DNA of 64,000 bases from Paenibacillus sp. FSL R10-2734 (GTDB lineage: Bacteria; Bacillota; Bacilli; Paenibacillales; Paenibacillaceae). Numbering within the stretch: position 1 is the first letter of the stretch; each line of letters opens with the position of its first letter. The translations under genes and the position numbers were made by a program. The DNA lies in NCBI RefSeq assembly GCF_037963865.1, contig NZ_CP150170.1, forward strand, positions 1,054,001-1,118,000, read 5' to 3'. The notes below the pieces were generated by a model. That model searched no databases and had not been told where the DNA came from. It was given only the letters and a program-made list of their open reading frames with translations. Positions 1 to 9,101 of the stretch are shown here, one piece after another.

Positions 1-1
1 C

Positions 2-3000
2 GTTTATAAGACAAGCAATCCTAATTTCTCTATTACTGGTACGTATGCACAGGTAACGGCCTCAACAATGCAGGTAACAGTGCAACAGTTGACACAGAGC
101 GGAAGCAAGTGGGTTACCGATTCCACTCATACTACAACTGGGGCGGTTACTACTGACACCACAAATCCAGATAATCGATTTATAGCAAGTGGGCTTACAT
201 TATTTACTGGATTCAATAAAATCACCTTCAAGGGTATGCAGGGTTCACTGGAACGCTCAGAATCGTTCTATGTCCTTTATGATAAAGTTCCATATATATC
301 TTCCCTTCAAGTACTGGGTGGTGGACCCTCAGCTATAAATCTAAATGAGGGTACTAAAGTCGTAGTTCCTAACCAACAGATTACGCTCCAAGGTAATGTC
401 ACAAATGCTACTAAGGTTGGTGTCTCTTTGAACGGCGGTTCTTCCCTACAGACCTCGCTATTGGAGGACGGGACGTTCTTCACTCCGGCGCTGACGTTGA
501 AATCAGGCGAGAATACATTGGAGATCGTAGTGCAGAATGCTGCTGACTCGATAACGATCAAGCGTTCTGTATATTACTTTGATACAAACAAGCCATTTAC
601 TGAACTAATGATCTATCAGGGTACAGGGCCATCCTACGATGTTCATAATATACTAGGGAATGTTCCGACCATAACATCAACCGATAATACTGGTAATATT
701 ATAGGTCAAGTTCTATTGCCTTATAGTGCGAAATCCTTTGAAGAAGATCATGTTGTCAAAATTAATGATCAGGTTGTTAGCGTTGATGTACTAAAATCCT
801 ATACTGTTAAAGACGGGAAGGTCACTCTGGATGCTGGTACCCCAACTGATCAAAAGGAGACAGTTATTCCTGCTCCAGATGGAATAACGCCACAATATAG
901 ACTAGTTTCCTTTCAAACCAGAACGCCATTTACACTTGCTTCTGGGACTGGAAGTGTAGTGCTATCAATTAAGTATGGTACTTACGAGACAGCAGTGAAA
1001 GAAAGTTACAAATACCTTCCGAACGAAACAGTTATTTCGGACATGTTTTATTTGTCCGACTATAAAGAAAATGCCTTAGGTAGCGTTGATATCAAATCAG
1101 TATCTAAACTGGCATTAAATGGTGCGCAAATAGATAAGCCTGATTTTTTCATTATGGTCAAAACGAATGTTGAGGCTAAGAAAAAGTTATTGGCTTCATA
1201 TCTCCCATTAGGGGCTTCATTAAGCTTGATTGAACAAACGAATGTTATAGATACAAGTAACACGGATACAAAGTTAGGTGAAAAATACAAGGTATACAAA
1301 GTAGAAGGGTTCTCTAACGGGCAGCAAAAGGTGAAATTTCAGTTTACTGACTCCCAATCTTTTTATAATGCTGACATTACGTATGTTTCCAAAAATTATA
1401 TTTATGTAGCGAATCTGAATGATGGGCAGACGTATACCTTCAATTCAGAAACTGCTGGCAACAGCATGAAGATTTCAGGTGAGTATATCGGATTTGAGAA
1501 TATTGGCAATCCTCAATTTTTCGTTAATGGGATTTCTAATGACAAACTAACGTTAATACCCTCGGATTATGACTTTAGCAAGATATCTGTTGCTAATCCG
1601 AAGTTTGAGTTTTCGCTGCCAATTAAAGCAGAGGGACCGCTGGTATATGGTGAAAACAAAATTGTATTTGTCGGAACCTCCATGGATAAGGTAGGTAACA
1701 AGAGGGAAATCCGCAAAGAAATGCGAATTTACATTGTCGATACCAATGTTTCTAATCTGACACAATTTCATCCGGCTTTGTCAAAAGGACGGTTTACATT
1801 TAATCACGATTTAGTAAAGGATTATACTGATGCAGAACTAAATAGTATTTTTGGTTTAAGTCCTGAATTTACTTACAAAGATGATAAATTTGTCACAAAC
1901 CAAACCAACTATGATTTAGTGATTAAGGGTGGAGCGGCTTCCAAGCTTAATCTATATCAGGGTTCAGATCTCTTTTTATCATTGGATAAAACTGAATTGG
2001 CTAGTGACTCATCGAAAGGTCTTAATAAAACCGTACCATTTACCTATAATAAAAAGACATATTATTATGATTTTTCAGGAAATGGAACAGAATTCATGCT
2101 ACGTGTTCAGGATATCCCAGCAGAAACCGCTGGAAGTATTGTTTATAATCTCGAATTAATCAATGATACAGGGGCACGTACGAATCAACGTCTAGAGGTT
2201 GTGCGTGAAGTATCTCCATATCGTATACTATCTCCAGTGGCTACTGTAGGCGAACAAATTGTTGTTAACAAAAACTTTGTTCGTTTTGATATTGAAGCTG
2301 AGGGAGCAACTAAAGTTATAATTGACAAATATGAGGCTGAGCAACGTACAGATCTGCCAAATCGCTTTACATTGGACTATGTGGGGTTAAAAGCAGACAA
2401 GGCTACTACTATTAAAATTCAAATTGTTCGCGCTGATTCTACTTTGAGCGATACGATAAGCGTGTACTATGCGAGTGCAGTTCAAGTCGATACGCAGTAT
2501 ATGGCTGAGAAAGTGGCTAACAAGTATAGTACCTTTAACAAGGGACTAGAGCTGTCTTTTCCTAAAGGTACGCTTATGAAGGGCTATACTACCTCAGGTG
2601 CTGCAAAGTATTATCCAGATACGAAGCTATTGTTCGGTATAGCTGATCCTTTGGACGGTGTTGTTGAACGTAAAAATGATTATGGCAACACTATTAACGT
2701 AGATGCTGATGCTCGGACACCAGGGGGAATGAGTACGCTGCTGATTCCATCGGACCTTGTATTGCGCTTTAACTCAACAGTTGAAACCAATAATTTCTCG
2801 CGTGTATCTGATATTTATTGGCTCAGTGGAGGACTTGGGGAAAAGGGTACCAAAGGTACTGCTCTTTATAAACCGGCTACTAACGGGATCGCTCCATACT
2901 CAATAGAAGGAAATTTCACGCAAATAGAAGCTGAACGCAAAATTGTACCTTCACAGCGTGGAGAGCTTACGCTTACCTTTAATCCAAGTATTGTAGATGA

Positions 3001-3766
3001 GGTAGGGTCCACAATTACTGTATTCCGTTACACGGACTCAGGACAATGGGAGAACATTGGCGGAGAAGTGGACACGAAGAAGCACACTATCACAGTGCCG
3101 TTTGATCAGTTTGGGTATTACACTGTAATGAAGCTTCGCCGTGGATATAACGATATTACCAATCATCCATGGGCACGAAATATCTTGAATGGTCTTTATT
3201 CTAAAGGCATTATGAAGAATTTACGATTTGACCAATTTGGCGCTGATAACACAACTACACGTGGTGAATTTGCTACATTGTTGGTGAAAGGCTTGAGCCT
3301 TCCACTGAACTATAATAATAATCAGCAGACGTTCTTCGATATTGTTCCTGAAGCAGTTTCTACCACTTGGGATTTCAAACATATTGAAACAGCTGCAAGA
3401 GCAGGTATTATTACAGGATTAAGCGACGGGTTCTTTGGCCCGGATCAAGCAGTTACACGTGAACAGGCTGCTGTGATGATTGCTCGCGCACTTAAGCTAA
3501 AGATGTCTATAAATGATAACAAGCTCCTAACCAGTCTTTCCAAATCTTTTGTAGATACCGGTACTATGGATTTCTACTCCCGCCCAGCCATTGAAGCTGT
3601 TTCCAAGGCGAAAATTATGGAGGGTAGTGCTGTAACAATTACGGGTCAGAAGAAGCCAGTATATAATTTTAATCCAAAAGGTAAACTTACCCGTGCAGAG
3701 GCTGGTAAGATTGCTGTAGAGCTTCTCAAGAAGAGTACAAGTATTTTCCCGAAAACCTTTAATTAA
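2..3766 (+). CDS. SLH-domain surface protein, 5' end cut by window edge
   Basis: The reading frame is open from base 2 with no stop and no ribosome site near the first internal ATG (68), so the true start lies outside the window. The visible ~1,254 residues are mostly beta-rich, Ig-like extracellular sequence (repeated YYFDTN/YIVDTN-type strands). The last ~190 residues carry three SLH units: one starting at DITNHPWARNILNGLYSKGI, a second with the GFFGPDQAVTREQAAVMIAR core, and a degenerate third with GKLTRAEAGKIAVELL. SLH triplets normally bind pyruvylated secondary cell wall polymer, so this should be a wall-anchored surface protein. No enzymatic motif was seen. The stop is followed by an intrinsic terminator. 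Function beyond surface anchoring is unknown. Confidence 0.9.
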   Translation, partial: VYKTSNPNFSITGTYAQVTASTMQVTVQQLTQSGSKWVTDSTHTTTGAVTTDTTNPDNRFIASGLTLFTGFNKITFKGMQGSLERSESFYVLYDKVPYISSLQVLGGGPSAINLNEGTKVVVPNQQITLQGNVTNATKVGVSLNGGSSLQTSLLEDGTFFTPALTLKSGENTLEIVVQNAADSITIKRSVYYFDTNKPFTELMIYQGTGPSYDVHNILGNVPTITSTDNTGNIIGQVLLPYSAKSFEEDHVVKINDQVVSVDVLKSYTVKDGKVTLDAGTPTDQKETVIPAPDGITPQYRLVSFQTRTPFTLASGTGSVVLSIKYGTYETAVKESYKYLPNETVISDMFYLSDYKENALGSVDIKSVSKLALNGAQIDKPDFFIMVKTNVEAKKKLLASYLPLGASLSLIEQTNVIDTSNTDTKLGEKYKVYKVEGFSNGQQKVKFQFTDSQSFYNADITYVSKNYIYVANLNDGQTYTFNSETAGNSMKISGEYIGFENIGNPQFFVNGISNDKLTLIPSDYDFSKISVANPKFEFSLPIKAEGPLVYGENKIVFVGTSMDKVGNKREIRKEMRIYIVDTNVSNLTQFHPALSKGRFTFNHDLVKDYTDAELNSIFGLSPEFTYKDDKFVTNQTNYDLVIKGGAASKLNLYQGSDLFLSLDKTELASDSSKGLNKTVPFTYNKKTYYYDFSGNGTEFMLRVQDIPAETAGSIVYNLELINDTGARTNQRLEVVREVSPYRILSPVATVGEQIVVNKNFVRFDIEAEGATKVIIDKYEAEQRTDLPNRFTLDYVGLKADKATTIKIQIVRADSTLSDTISVYYASAVQVDTQYMAEKVANKYSTFNKGLELSFPKGTLMKGYTTSGAAKYYPDTKLLFGIADPLDGVVERKNDYGNTINVDADARTPGGMSTLLIPSDLVLRFNSTVETNNFSRVSDIYWLSGGLGEKGTKGTALYKPATNGIAPYSIEGNFTQIEAERKIVPSQRGELTLTFNPSIVDEVGSTITVFRYTDSGQWENIGGEVDTKKHTITVPFDQFGYYTVMKLRRGYNDITNHPWARNILNGLYSKGIMKNLRFDQFGADNTTTRGEFATLLVKGLSLPLNYNNNQQTFFDIVPEAVSTTWDFKHIETAARAGIITGLSDGFFGPDQAVTREQAAVMIARALKLKMSINDNKLLTSLSKSFVDTGTMDFYSRPAIEAVSKAKIMEGSAVTITGQKKPVYNFNPKGKLTRAEAGKIAVELLKKSTSIFPKTFN

Positions 3767-3781
3767 GCATTGAAATAAAAA

Positions 3782-3827
3782 AACGGCCAATTACGCTAGA
3801 AATAACAGCGGATTGGTCGTTCTTTAT
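3782..3827 (+). terminator. intrinsic terminator after SLH gene
   Basis: AACGGCCAAT pairs with ATTGGTCGTT (one G-U pair) around a ~20-nt loop, followed by TCTTTATT. It lies 16 nt after the stop codon. The U-run is modest. Confidence 0.7.
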
Positions 3828-3914
3828 TCCATTTTAATGGGCAAACTTAACCATTTTTACATTTGTATAATAGTCAACTCGGAGAAAAGTGTAAACTTAC
3901 CAGAGACATATATT

Positions 3915-3948
3915 TTGTAATCTGCTTCAATTTACGTTACAATAACGT
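3915..3948 (+). promoter_or_regulatory. sigma-A-type promoter with palindrome over the -10
   Basis: TTGTAA (3915-3920), a 17-nt spacer, then TACAAT (3938-3943), about 40 nt upstream of the 113-aa gene. The -10 sits inside the palindrome ACGTTA-CAA-TAACGT (3934-3948), which could be an operator. The regulator is unknown. Confidence 0.55.
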
Positions 3949-3983
3949 AGAAAATATTATTTTCTGAAAGGTGAAAGCCAACC

Positions 3984-4325
3984 ATGAAACCGATTTTAGC
4001 AAAAGCACAGTTGGATTACATGAAAGCCAAGAATATGTTTGAGAATAGAGCAAAAGTGTTAGAGAAGGAAATTGCGGCTAAGCGGGCACTACAGGAGATT
4101 ACACAGGAGGTTATGGAAGAGCTTGTGCAGGCTACAGGATTCCATGATTCATACAACGAGCTTGTTGTTGCTGAGAATGCTCTTATCGAATGGTCTCATA
4201 CTACAATCAAACATGAGAAGAGCTACCGCGAGAATCGCGCAGCTATTGATGCGATGTATGACAATGTAAACTCAAGTCCTGAAAAGCGTCAGGAATTGAT
4301 CCAGTTATCTATGAAGATTCGTTAG
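3984..4325 (+). CDS. small conserved-type helical protein, function unknown
   Basis: 113 residues with no recognised family. The composition (E/K/A/L-rich, few prolines or glycines) predicts an almost entirely alpha-helical cytosolic protein, probably with coiled-coil segments around residues 8-50 and 60-90. It has no signal peptide, membrane segment or cysteine cluster. AAAGGTG sits 11-17 nt before the ATG. It forms its own transcription unit, with a promoter at 3915-3943 upstream and a strong terminator downstream, between two SLH protein genes. An overlapping frame at 4072 is a shadow. No function is inferred. Confidence 0.8.
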   Translation: MKPILAKAQLDYMKAKNMFENRAKVLEKEIAAKRALQEITQEVMEELVQATGFHDSYNELVVAENALIEWSHTTIKHEKSYRENRAAIDAMYDNVNSSPEKRQELIQLSMKIR

Positions 4326-4344
4326 ACCTACTGTAATAGAAGCA

Positions 4345-4368
4345 AGCGCCGGCAACGGCGCTTTTTTG
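4345..4368 (+). terminator. intrinsic terminator
   Basis: AGCGCCG-GCAA-CGGCGCT followed by TTTTTG, 20 nt after the stop of the 113-aa gene. The compact GC-rich stem and GCAA loop make this a convincing terminator. Confidence 0.9.
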
Positions 4369-4918
4369 TTGCGCTCTGTATGGTTGTGGAAGCTTCGAAA
4401 TACGAGGAATCAGTTGGAGTCGATGAGGATAGAAGAGTGAATCAAGATACTCACCCTAAAGTAATGGAAGAATCCGAGAACCTAAGTCAAAGAGGTTAAA
4501 TTCTTAAGTTGGATAGATCCAACCCCTTACGAAATATTTCATGATCTGCTGTATTCAGTACGGAATAAATTCTAAGGTAATGTGAGATCGAGGGATATCA
4601 GTTCCTTTATATTCGATTTTTGTAGGATTGTTTAAATAAACAGCACAAGCGTTAATGATACTTAGTAAATATTGCATAATGACGATTAGAAAGCCACTAT
4701 GGTATACTGTTTTCCGTAGCAACCCTTTATTAACAATAGTTAGTAGAACATACATATGTATCTTCTATTGGGATTGTACCGGAAAAACGAAATAGAAAAT
4801 TATTTTTTGAAAAACCGCAACTTTTCCAAATCTCCTGCGTTTAAGGTGTAGAGTCATTTACACAGGCAGTTGAAATTAACCAGTGGTAAAGCCAATTTAA
4901 CAAAATGGAAAAATTAGC

Positions 4919-4960
4919 TTTACGTGACTCGAGGCACATTGTATAATACTTAGGTATAAT
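4919..4960 (+). promoter_or_regulatory. probable promoter(s) of the S-layer gene
   Basis: TTTACG (4919-4924), 17-nt spacer, TATAAT (4942-4947). A second consensus TATAAT lies at 4955-4960, 13 nt further on, without a clear -35. Either would give a long leader of roughly 110-190 nt, typical of abundant S-layer mRNAs. Confidence 0.5.
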
Positions 4961-5004
4961 TAGGAATCTAGTATTGTCATGTCCTGATCATTGTTTACCA
5001 GTTT

Positions 5005-5022
5005 CTGTGATACCCGTCACAG
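5005..5022 (+). repeat. inverted repeat in S-layer leader
   Basis: CTGTGA-TACCCG-TCACAG is a perfect 6-bp inverted repeat in the untranslated leader, between the promoter and the first start codon. It could be a leader hairpin stabilising the mRNA or an operator. Confidence 0.5.
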
Positions 5023-5145
5023 ACATTATTTATACTTAATTTGCTCAACTCTGGAAAGGGGGTGCATCGGCTAATGAGTGACACGAGCTACTCAACTAAA
5101 GAAAAATCTCAGTTTATGAACGTCCAAGGAGGAGAAAAAAAGGTT

Positions 5146-7881
5146 ATGAAGAAAATTTTATCCGTAGCATTATCTACAGCAATGGCATTCTCGATGTTTG
5201 CCTCTGTAGCGTTTGGTGACGCAGCAACAACTCCGCAACAAAAATTTGACGCTTTGGCAGCAAAAGGTATTCTCAATGGGTACCCAGATGGTCAAGCTCA
5301 CCTTGAAAAAGATCTTACTCGCGCTGAATTCGCGAAGATCGTTACTAAATTGTTCGATCTTACTGAAGTAACTAACAAATTGTCTTACAAAGACAAAGGT
5401 TACAACGCTAAGAACTGGGCAGTTCCTTACATCGAAGCTGTTACTGCAGCTAACTTGATGCAAGGTAAAGATACTGTTAAAGGTATCTTTGACTACAACG
5501 GTAAAGTAACAGTTGAAGAAGTGTCGGCTGTATTGTTCCGCGCTTTGAAACTTGAAACACCAGCTACATCTGACAACACTGCATCTGCATGGGCTAAAGG
5601 TTATGCTCAAGCGGTAATCAATGCTGGTCTGATTGCTAAAGACACTAACTTCAAAGCTAACGCTAGCCGTTCTTTGGTGGTTGAAACAGCTTATGCAGTT
5701 GATCAATTGACAGCAGCTCCTACTGTAGCTTCTGCAGACGCAGTAAGCCCAACTAAAGTAGTTGTTACTTTCTCTGATAAAACTACTACAACTGTTGAAT
5801 TGACTACTGCTCTTGTAGCAGGCGTTGAAACTACAATTAACTTCAAACACAACAACCACGATTACACTACAAAAGTAACTTTGGCAGCTCCTAAAGTTGT
5901 TTCCGTAACTGCTCCAAACGCTAAACAAGTAGTTGTTAAATTCAACCGTGCTATCGATACTGATACATTGGCTGAAGGTGGAAAAGTTCTTGATGGCACT
6001 GTAAAAGTAACTAAAGTTGGAAGCAAAGATGATGAAGTAGCTAACGCTACTGTAACTTTCGCTGCTGACAATACTGAAGCTACAATTACTGTTCCTGGAA
6101 CTAAAGGTCTTAAAGGTAACTACACAGTTGTAGTTAACGATGCTATTAAAACAACAGCTGCTGAAGCTATTCCAGCATTCACAACTTTGCTTACTGTAGC
6201 TGATACTGTAGCTCCAACTGTTGCTTCTGTTACTTCTACAGCTAAAGCAACTACTAAAGATGTTTACGTAACTTTCAGCGAACCAGTTAAAACTACTGGC
6301 ATCGTTGCTTATGTAAATGGTTCAAATGCTGCTGTAACTGTACAAAATGATACTTACACTGAGTTCAAACTTAGTGGCGTATCATTGGATAGCGGCAAGA
6401 CTTATGATGTATCTCTGCTTAACGTGACTGACTATGCAGGTAACGTAGCTAATCCAAACCCAATCAAAACAACTGTAACTGTTACTTCCGATGTTGCTGC
6501 TCCTGTAATCAAGAGCGTAACTCCAGTAAGCGACAAATTCGTTGAAGTTGAGTTTGACAAGAACGTTGAACGTGCATCTTTGGTTGGTAATGTTCGTCTC
6601 TTGAACGCTGTTGGAGAAAGCCAAGGAACATTCAGTGTTGTTACTACTGATAAAACTGGCAAGAAATTTACCCTGCAGAGCCCTCTGAGCAGCTTCCCAT
6701 CCTCTGGTACTTTCACTGGATCCGTTGTATTCGGAGCAACTGTTAAGGATACATTGGGTAACACTTTGGGAACTGCTTCAAGTCAAGCAATCACTTTCAC
6801 TAAGGACACTGTAGCTCCTACAGTTACTGGTATCACTTACACAACTTCTACTTCTGTTAAAGGTCTGAAACTGACTTTCTCCGAAGATGTTGTTAACACT
6901 GGAGTAGGTTCAGTTGTTCTGATCAATAACAAAACTGGTCAATCTACTCCGATTGCTAACACTACAAATGGTAGTGGAAAACACTTCACTTTCACTGGTG
7001 TTAATGTAGATGCTGGTGAATACTCTGTGCGTCTGCCAGAAGGACTCTTCAAAGATAAATCCTTCTCTGGTAATAAACTTGCTGCAACTGTATTAACTGT
7101 GAAAATTGGATCAGAATCTTCTGATGGCGATGCTCCAGTATTGTTCAACAACCAAATCGTAATCAATGACAGCACTGTAACTGGTAATGTTTATGGTGAT
7201 GCTACTATCACTGTTGATTTGAAAGATACAAGTGGTTTGAACGTTTCTACTGTACTAGATGTTAATAGCTACACATTGGACGACAAGGCATTGCCTGCTG
7301 GTTCTTATGTAACTATTAAAACTCTTGATGAAAATGGAAAAGATGCAATTAGCTCTTCCAGTCCGAAATATGCTCGTGCAACAATCCATATCCCTAGCTC
7401 TTCGATCACTGAAACTAAAACTGACTACAAATTTGTAGTTAACGGCGTTGCTGATGTGAATGGTAACACTATTGACGCAGTTTCGAAGACAGGTACGCTT
7501 ACTAGCAGAACTAGCCCAGTCTTTGATTCTGCAGTAATTTCCAGCGGAAATTCTTACGAGTTGGTTCTTGGATTCTCTAAAGAAGTAACTAATCTGCAAG
7601 TATCTGATTTGGAAATCTACATCAACAATGATTCTGGCGTTAAGCGTGTTAATGCTGATGGTAAGAATTACAAAGTAACTAAGATTGCTAACGGATCGGA
7701 TAAAGGCAAGTGGTCTATCACTTTCACGAAGGCTGCTATTGGCGCTACCCCTGCTGGTGACGATTTGGATCTGAACTCCAATGATGTTAACAGAATTATC
7801 GTTAAGATTGCTAAAGATGCAACTGCAGTCGATAAGAATGGTAACAAAATCACTGGTGAAACAGAAATCTCCGTTAAGTAA
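5146..7881 (+). CDS. S-layer-type protein with N-terminal SLH domains
   Basis: 911 residues from the ATG that follows AAGGAGGAG. An in-frame upstream ATG at 5074, with its own AAAGGGGG site, would add 24 residues. A signal peptide (MKKILSVALSTAMAFSMFAS, cleavage near AFG-DAA) is followed by three SLH units (about residues 27-200; motifs GILNGYPDG and LTRAEFAKIV). Then come repeated Big/SbsC-like Ig domains, each opening APTV or APVI and ending in TFSE or FDKN strands (about residues 205-640), and a C-terminal beta-rich region. Strong codon bias (many AAC, GTA, GCT, ACT) fits very high expression. It is probably the main S-layer subunit, exported by Sec and held by SLH on the cell wall polymer. 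A strong UUCG terminator follows. Confidence 0.9.
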   Translation: MKKILSVALSTAMAFSMFASVAFGDAATTPQQKFDALAAKGILNGYPDGQAHLEKDLTRAEFAKIVTKLFDLTEVTNKLSYKDKGYNAKNWAVPYIEAVTAANLMQGKDTVKGIFDYNGKVTVEEVSAVLFRALKLETPATSDNTASAWAKGYAQAVINAGLIAKDTNFKANASRSLVVETAYAVDQLTAAPTVASADAVSPTKVVVTFSDKTTTTVELTTALVAGVETTINFKHNNHDYTTKVTLAAPKVVSVTAPNAKQVVVKFNRAIDTDTLAEGGKVLDGTVKVTKVGSKDDEVANATVTFAADNTEATITVPGTKGLKGNYTVVVNDAIKTTAAEAIPAFTTLLTVADTVAPTVASVTSTAKATTKDVYVTFSEPVKTTGIVAYVNGSNAAVTVQNDTYTEFKLSGVSLDSGKTYDVSLLNVTDYAGNVANPNPIKTTVTVTSDVAAPVIKSVTPVSDKFVEVEFDKNVERASLVGNVRLLNAVGESQGTFSVVTTDKTGKKFTLQSPLSSFPSSGTFTGSVVFGATVKDTLGNTLGTASSQAITFTKDTVAPTVTGITYTTSTSVKGLKLTFSEDVVNTGVGSVVLINNKTGQSTPIANTTNGSGKHFTFTGVNVDAGEYSVRLPEGLFKDKSFSGNKLAATVLTVKIGSESSDGDAPVLFNNQIVINDSTVTGNVYGDATITVDLKDTSGLNVSTVLDVNSYTLDDKALPAGSYVTIKTLDENGKDAISSSSPKYARATIHIPSSSITETKTDYKFVVNGVADVNGNTIDAVSKTGTLTSRTSPVFDSAVISSGNSYELVLGFSKEVTNLQVSDLEIYINNDSGVKRVNADGKNYKVTKIANGSDKGKWSITFTKAAIGATPAGDDLDLNSNDVNRIIVKIAKDATAVDKNGNKITGETEISVK

Positions 7882-7900
7882 TCTCCGATTACTGAAGCAC

Positions 7901-7934
7901 AGAATAGCCTCTTCGGAGGCTATTCTTTTTTTAT
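7901..7934 (+). terminator. strong intrinsic terminator after S-layer gene
   Basis: AGAATAGCCTC-TTCG-GAGGCTATTCT followed by TTTTTT: an 11-bp perfect stem with a UUCG tetraloop. Confidence 0.95.
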
Positions 7935-7966
7935 AGGCATTTACCCCCATAAGAGGAGGAAACTCA

Positions 7967-8503
7967 TTGAAAAAGGCATGGAAAGTATCAACTGCAGCAG
8001 TATTGCTGGCTGGTGGTGTATGGGCTGGATCACTTCTAAATGTTACTGCTGAAGGTGCAGGTGTGGGTTCACAACCTGGAACTACAGATGACCCAGTGGT
8101 TACCAAAAGCTATGTCGATCAGCAAATTCAGAAAGCACTTACTGGTGGTACAGGCACAGCTCCAGTAGCTACAGCTACTCCGAGTCCAAGCTCAGCTCCA
8201 ACAGCTACAACAAACCCAACTACTAGCAGTGATGAATCCGTAATTGTCGATGTAAAACCTGGACAAACTTTAGTTGCTTCCGCAGGTGCTGAATTTATTG
8301 TTCGCGCGGGTAAAGCGGTTATCTACTCTCAGGATGCAAATGGTGTTGCTGATTTAACTGATGGTAAAGATCTTGCAAATGGTGTTGCTGCACCGTCTAA
8401 CCATTTACTATCCTTCCCTCGTAATGGCCGTGGTATAACGGTTCAAGAAGGACAAACTCTTGGCCTTGTTGTTATGGTTCGCGGTGGTTATACGTTAAAG
8501 TAA
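7967..8503 (+). CDS. small secreted protein of unknown function
   Basis: 178 residues, TTG start 7-8 nt after AAGAGGAGGA. It has an N-terminal signal peptide (MKKAWKVSTAAVLLAGGVWA). A P/S/T-rich linker (about residues 55-85, repeats such as ATPSPSSAPTATT) separates an N-terminal segment with VDQQIQKAL from a C-terminal domain of ~90 residues. That domain has GQTLVASAGAEFIVRAGKAV and ends VVMVRGGYTLK, probably a compact beta fold. I do not recognise the family. Its position directly behind the S-layer terminator suggests a cell-envelope role, but this is inference. Confidence 0.85.
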   Translation: MKKAWKVSTAAVLLAGGVWAGSLLNVTAEGAGVGSQPGTTDDPVVTKSYVDQQIQKALTGGTGTAPVATATPSPSSAPTATTNPTTSSDESVIVDVKPGQTLVASAGAEFIVRAGKAVIYSQDANGVADLTDGKDLANGVAAPSNHLLSFPRNGRGITVQEGQTLGLVVMVRGGYTLK

Positions 8504-8656
8504 TGTGTAATAATATATATTCATAATGCCCGTAAAAGTACTTGATCATACCTTTAAACTGATTTCCAAAGTTACAAATCATTGGCGCGATTGAAGAGTA
8601 GATGTTGGACGCACAATATTCCTGTAATCTTACAAATTCACAGGAGGTGCTGTAAC

Positions 8657-8926
8657 ATGGCACGTAACAATCGAACAGTGGTACCGGAAAGTCGGGCAAT
8701 GCTGAAGCAAATGCAATATGAAATTGCAGCTGAGTTTGGTTTATATGGAGCTCATTATGGAGGCGGGGCAGATACGGAGTTTGCTTCTGAATTAGGAGCA
8801 ATCGGAGGTAGTGGTTCTGGCCGTAGCCAATATCTTGGACATCTAAGTTCAAGAGATAATGGTTCTGTTGGTGGGGAAATCACGAAGAGACTCATTAAGC
8901 AAGCTGAACAGTCTCTTTTTCAATAA
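8657..8926 (+). CDS. alpha/beta-type small acid-soluble spore protein
   Basis: 89 residues from the ATG after CAGGAGGTG; an in-frame start at 8582 is rejected because it has no ribosome site. Family hallmarks are LKQMQYEIAAEFGLY near residue 20 and the C-terminal DNGSVGGEITKRLIKQAEQ block. These proteins coat DNA in the forespore and protect it from UV and heat, and are cleaved by GPR at germination. Candidate GPR sites are EIAAEF and the better TEFASE match in the insert (about residues 39-44). The ~25-residue G/S-rich insert between the two conserved blocks makes it longer than typical 65-72 aa members. Expression is presumably forespore-specific (sigma G), but I could not identify the promoter with confidence. 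Confidence 0.92.
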   Translation: MARNNRTVVPESRAMLKQMQYEIAAEFGLYGAHYGGGADTEFASELGAIGGSGSGRSQYLGHLSSRDNGSVGGEITKRLIKQAEQSLFQ

Positions 8927-8974
8927 TATCAGGCTGTAGGAACTCCTTAATTTCCTTTCTGATATTGCTTTTTT
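8925..8974 (+). terminator. terminator after SASP gene
   Basis: AATATCAG (overlapping the stop) pairs with CTGATATT at 8959-8966, followed by GCTTTTTT. The ~26-nt loop is long for a terminator. Confidence 0.6.
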
Positions 8975-9022
8975 ATACCGTGGAATCAATATTTATACTG
9001 TGTTGGAGGGGCTCCGGAGTAA

Positions 9023-9051
9023 TTGACACCACCTCCCAAATAAGATAATAT
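9023..9051 (+). promoter_or_regulatory. strong sigma-A promoter upstream of metK
   Basis: TTGACA (9023-9028), exact 17-nt spacer, TAATAT (9046-9051). It is the best -35/-10 pair in the metK upstream region and lies ~215 nt before the start codon. Confidence 0.7.
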
Positions 9052-9071
9052 GACTTTTGAGGAAAGCCTTA

Positions 9072-9101
9072 AACCTTTTCCATATGGGAAAGGTTCATTT
9101 T
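9072..9101 (+). terminator. terminator-like hairpin in metK leader
   Basis: AACCTTTTCC-ATAT-GGGAAAGGTT is a perfect 10-bp stem followed by CATTTTTT. It lies 20 nt downstream of the TTGACA/TAATAT promoter and upstream of metK, so it could act as an attenuator or end a short leader RNA. No SAM-I (S-box) core motif is visible around it. Confidence 0.6.

Larger units (their letters stand above)
4369..5073. other. ~700-nt intergenic region upstream of the S-layer gene
   Basis: No credible gene is seen; a 66-codon minus-strand frame at 4555-4755 has no ribosome site. The 3' part holds the S-layer promoter and a leader inverted repeat. The 5' ~450 nt shows nothing identifiable and may hold further upstream promoters, as highly expressed S-layer genes often have several. 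Confidence 0.6.

Noticed and set aside
4555..4755. Minus-strand 66-codon frame between the 113-aa gene and the S-layer gene
   Set aside because: No ribosome site, no family match, and AT-rich sequence typical of a leader region.
5170..8106. Long minus-strand open frames (5170-5928, 7255-8106) opposite the S-layer gene
   Set aside because: They follow from the strong codon bias of the plus-strand gene, have no ribosome sites and are cysteine/serine-rich in an unnatural way.
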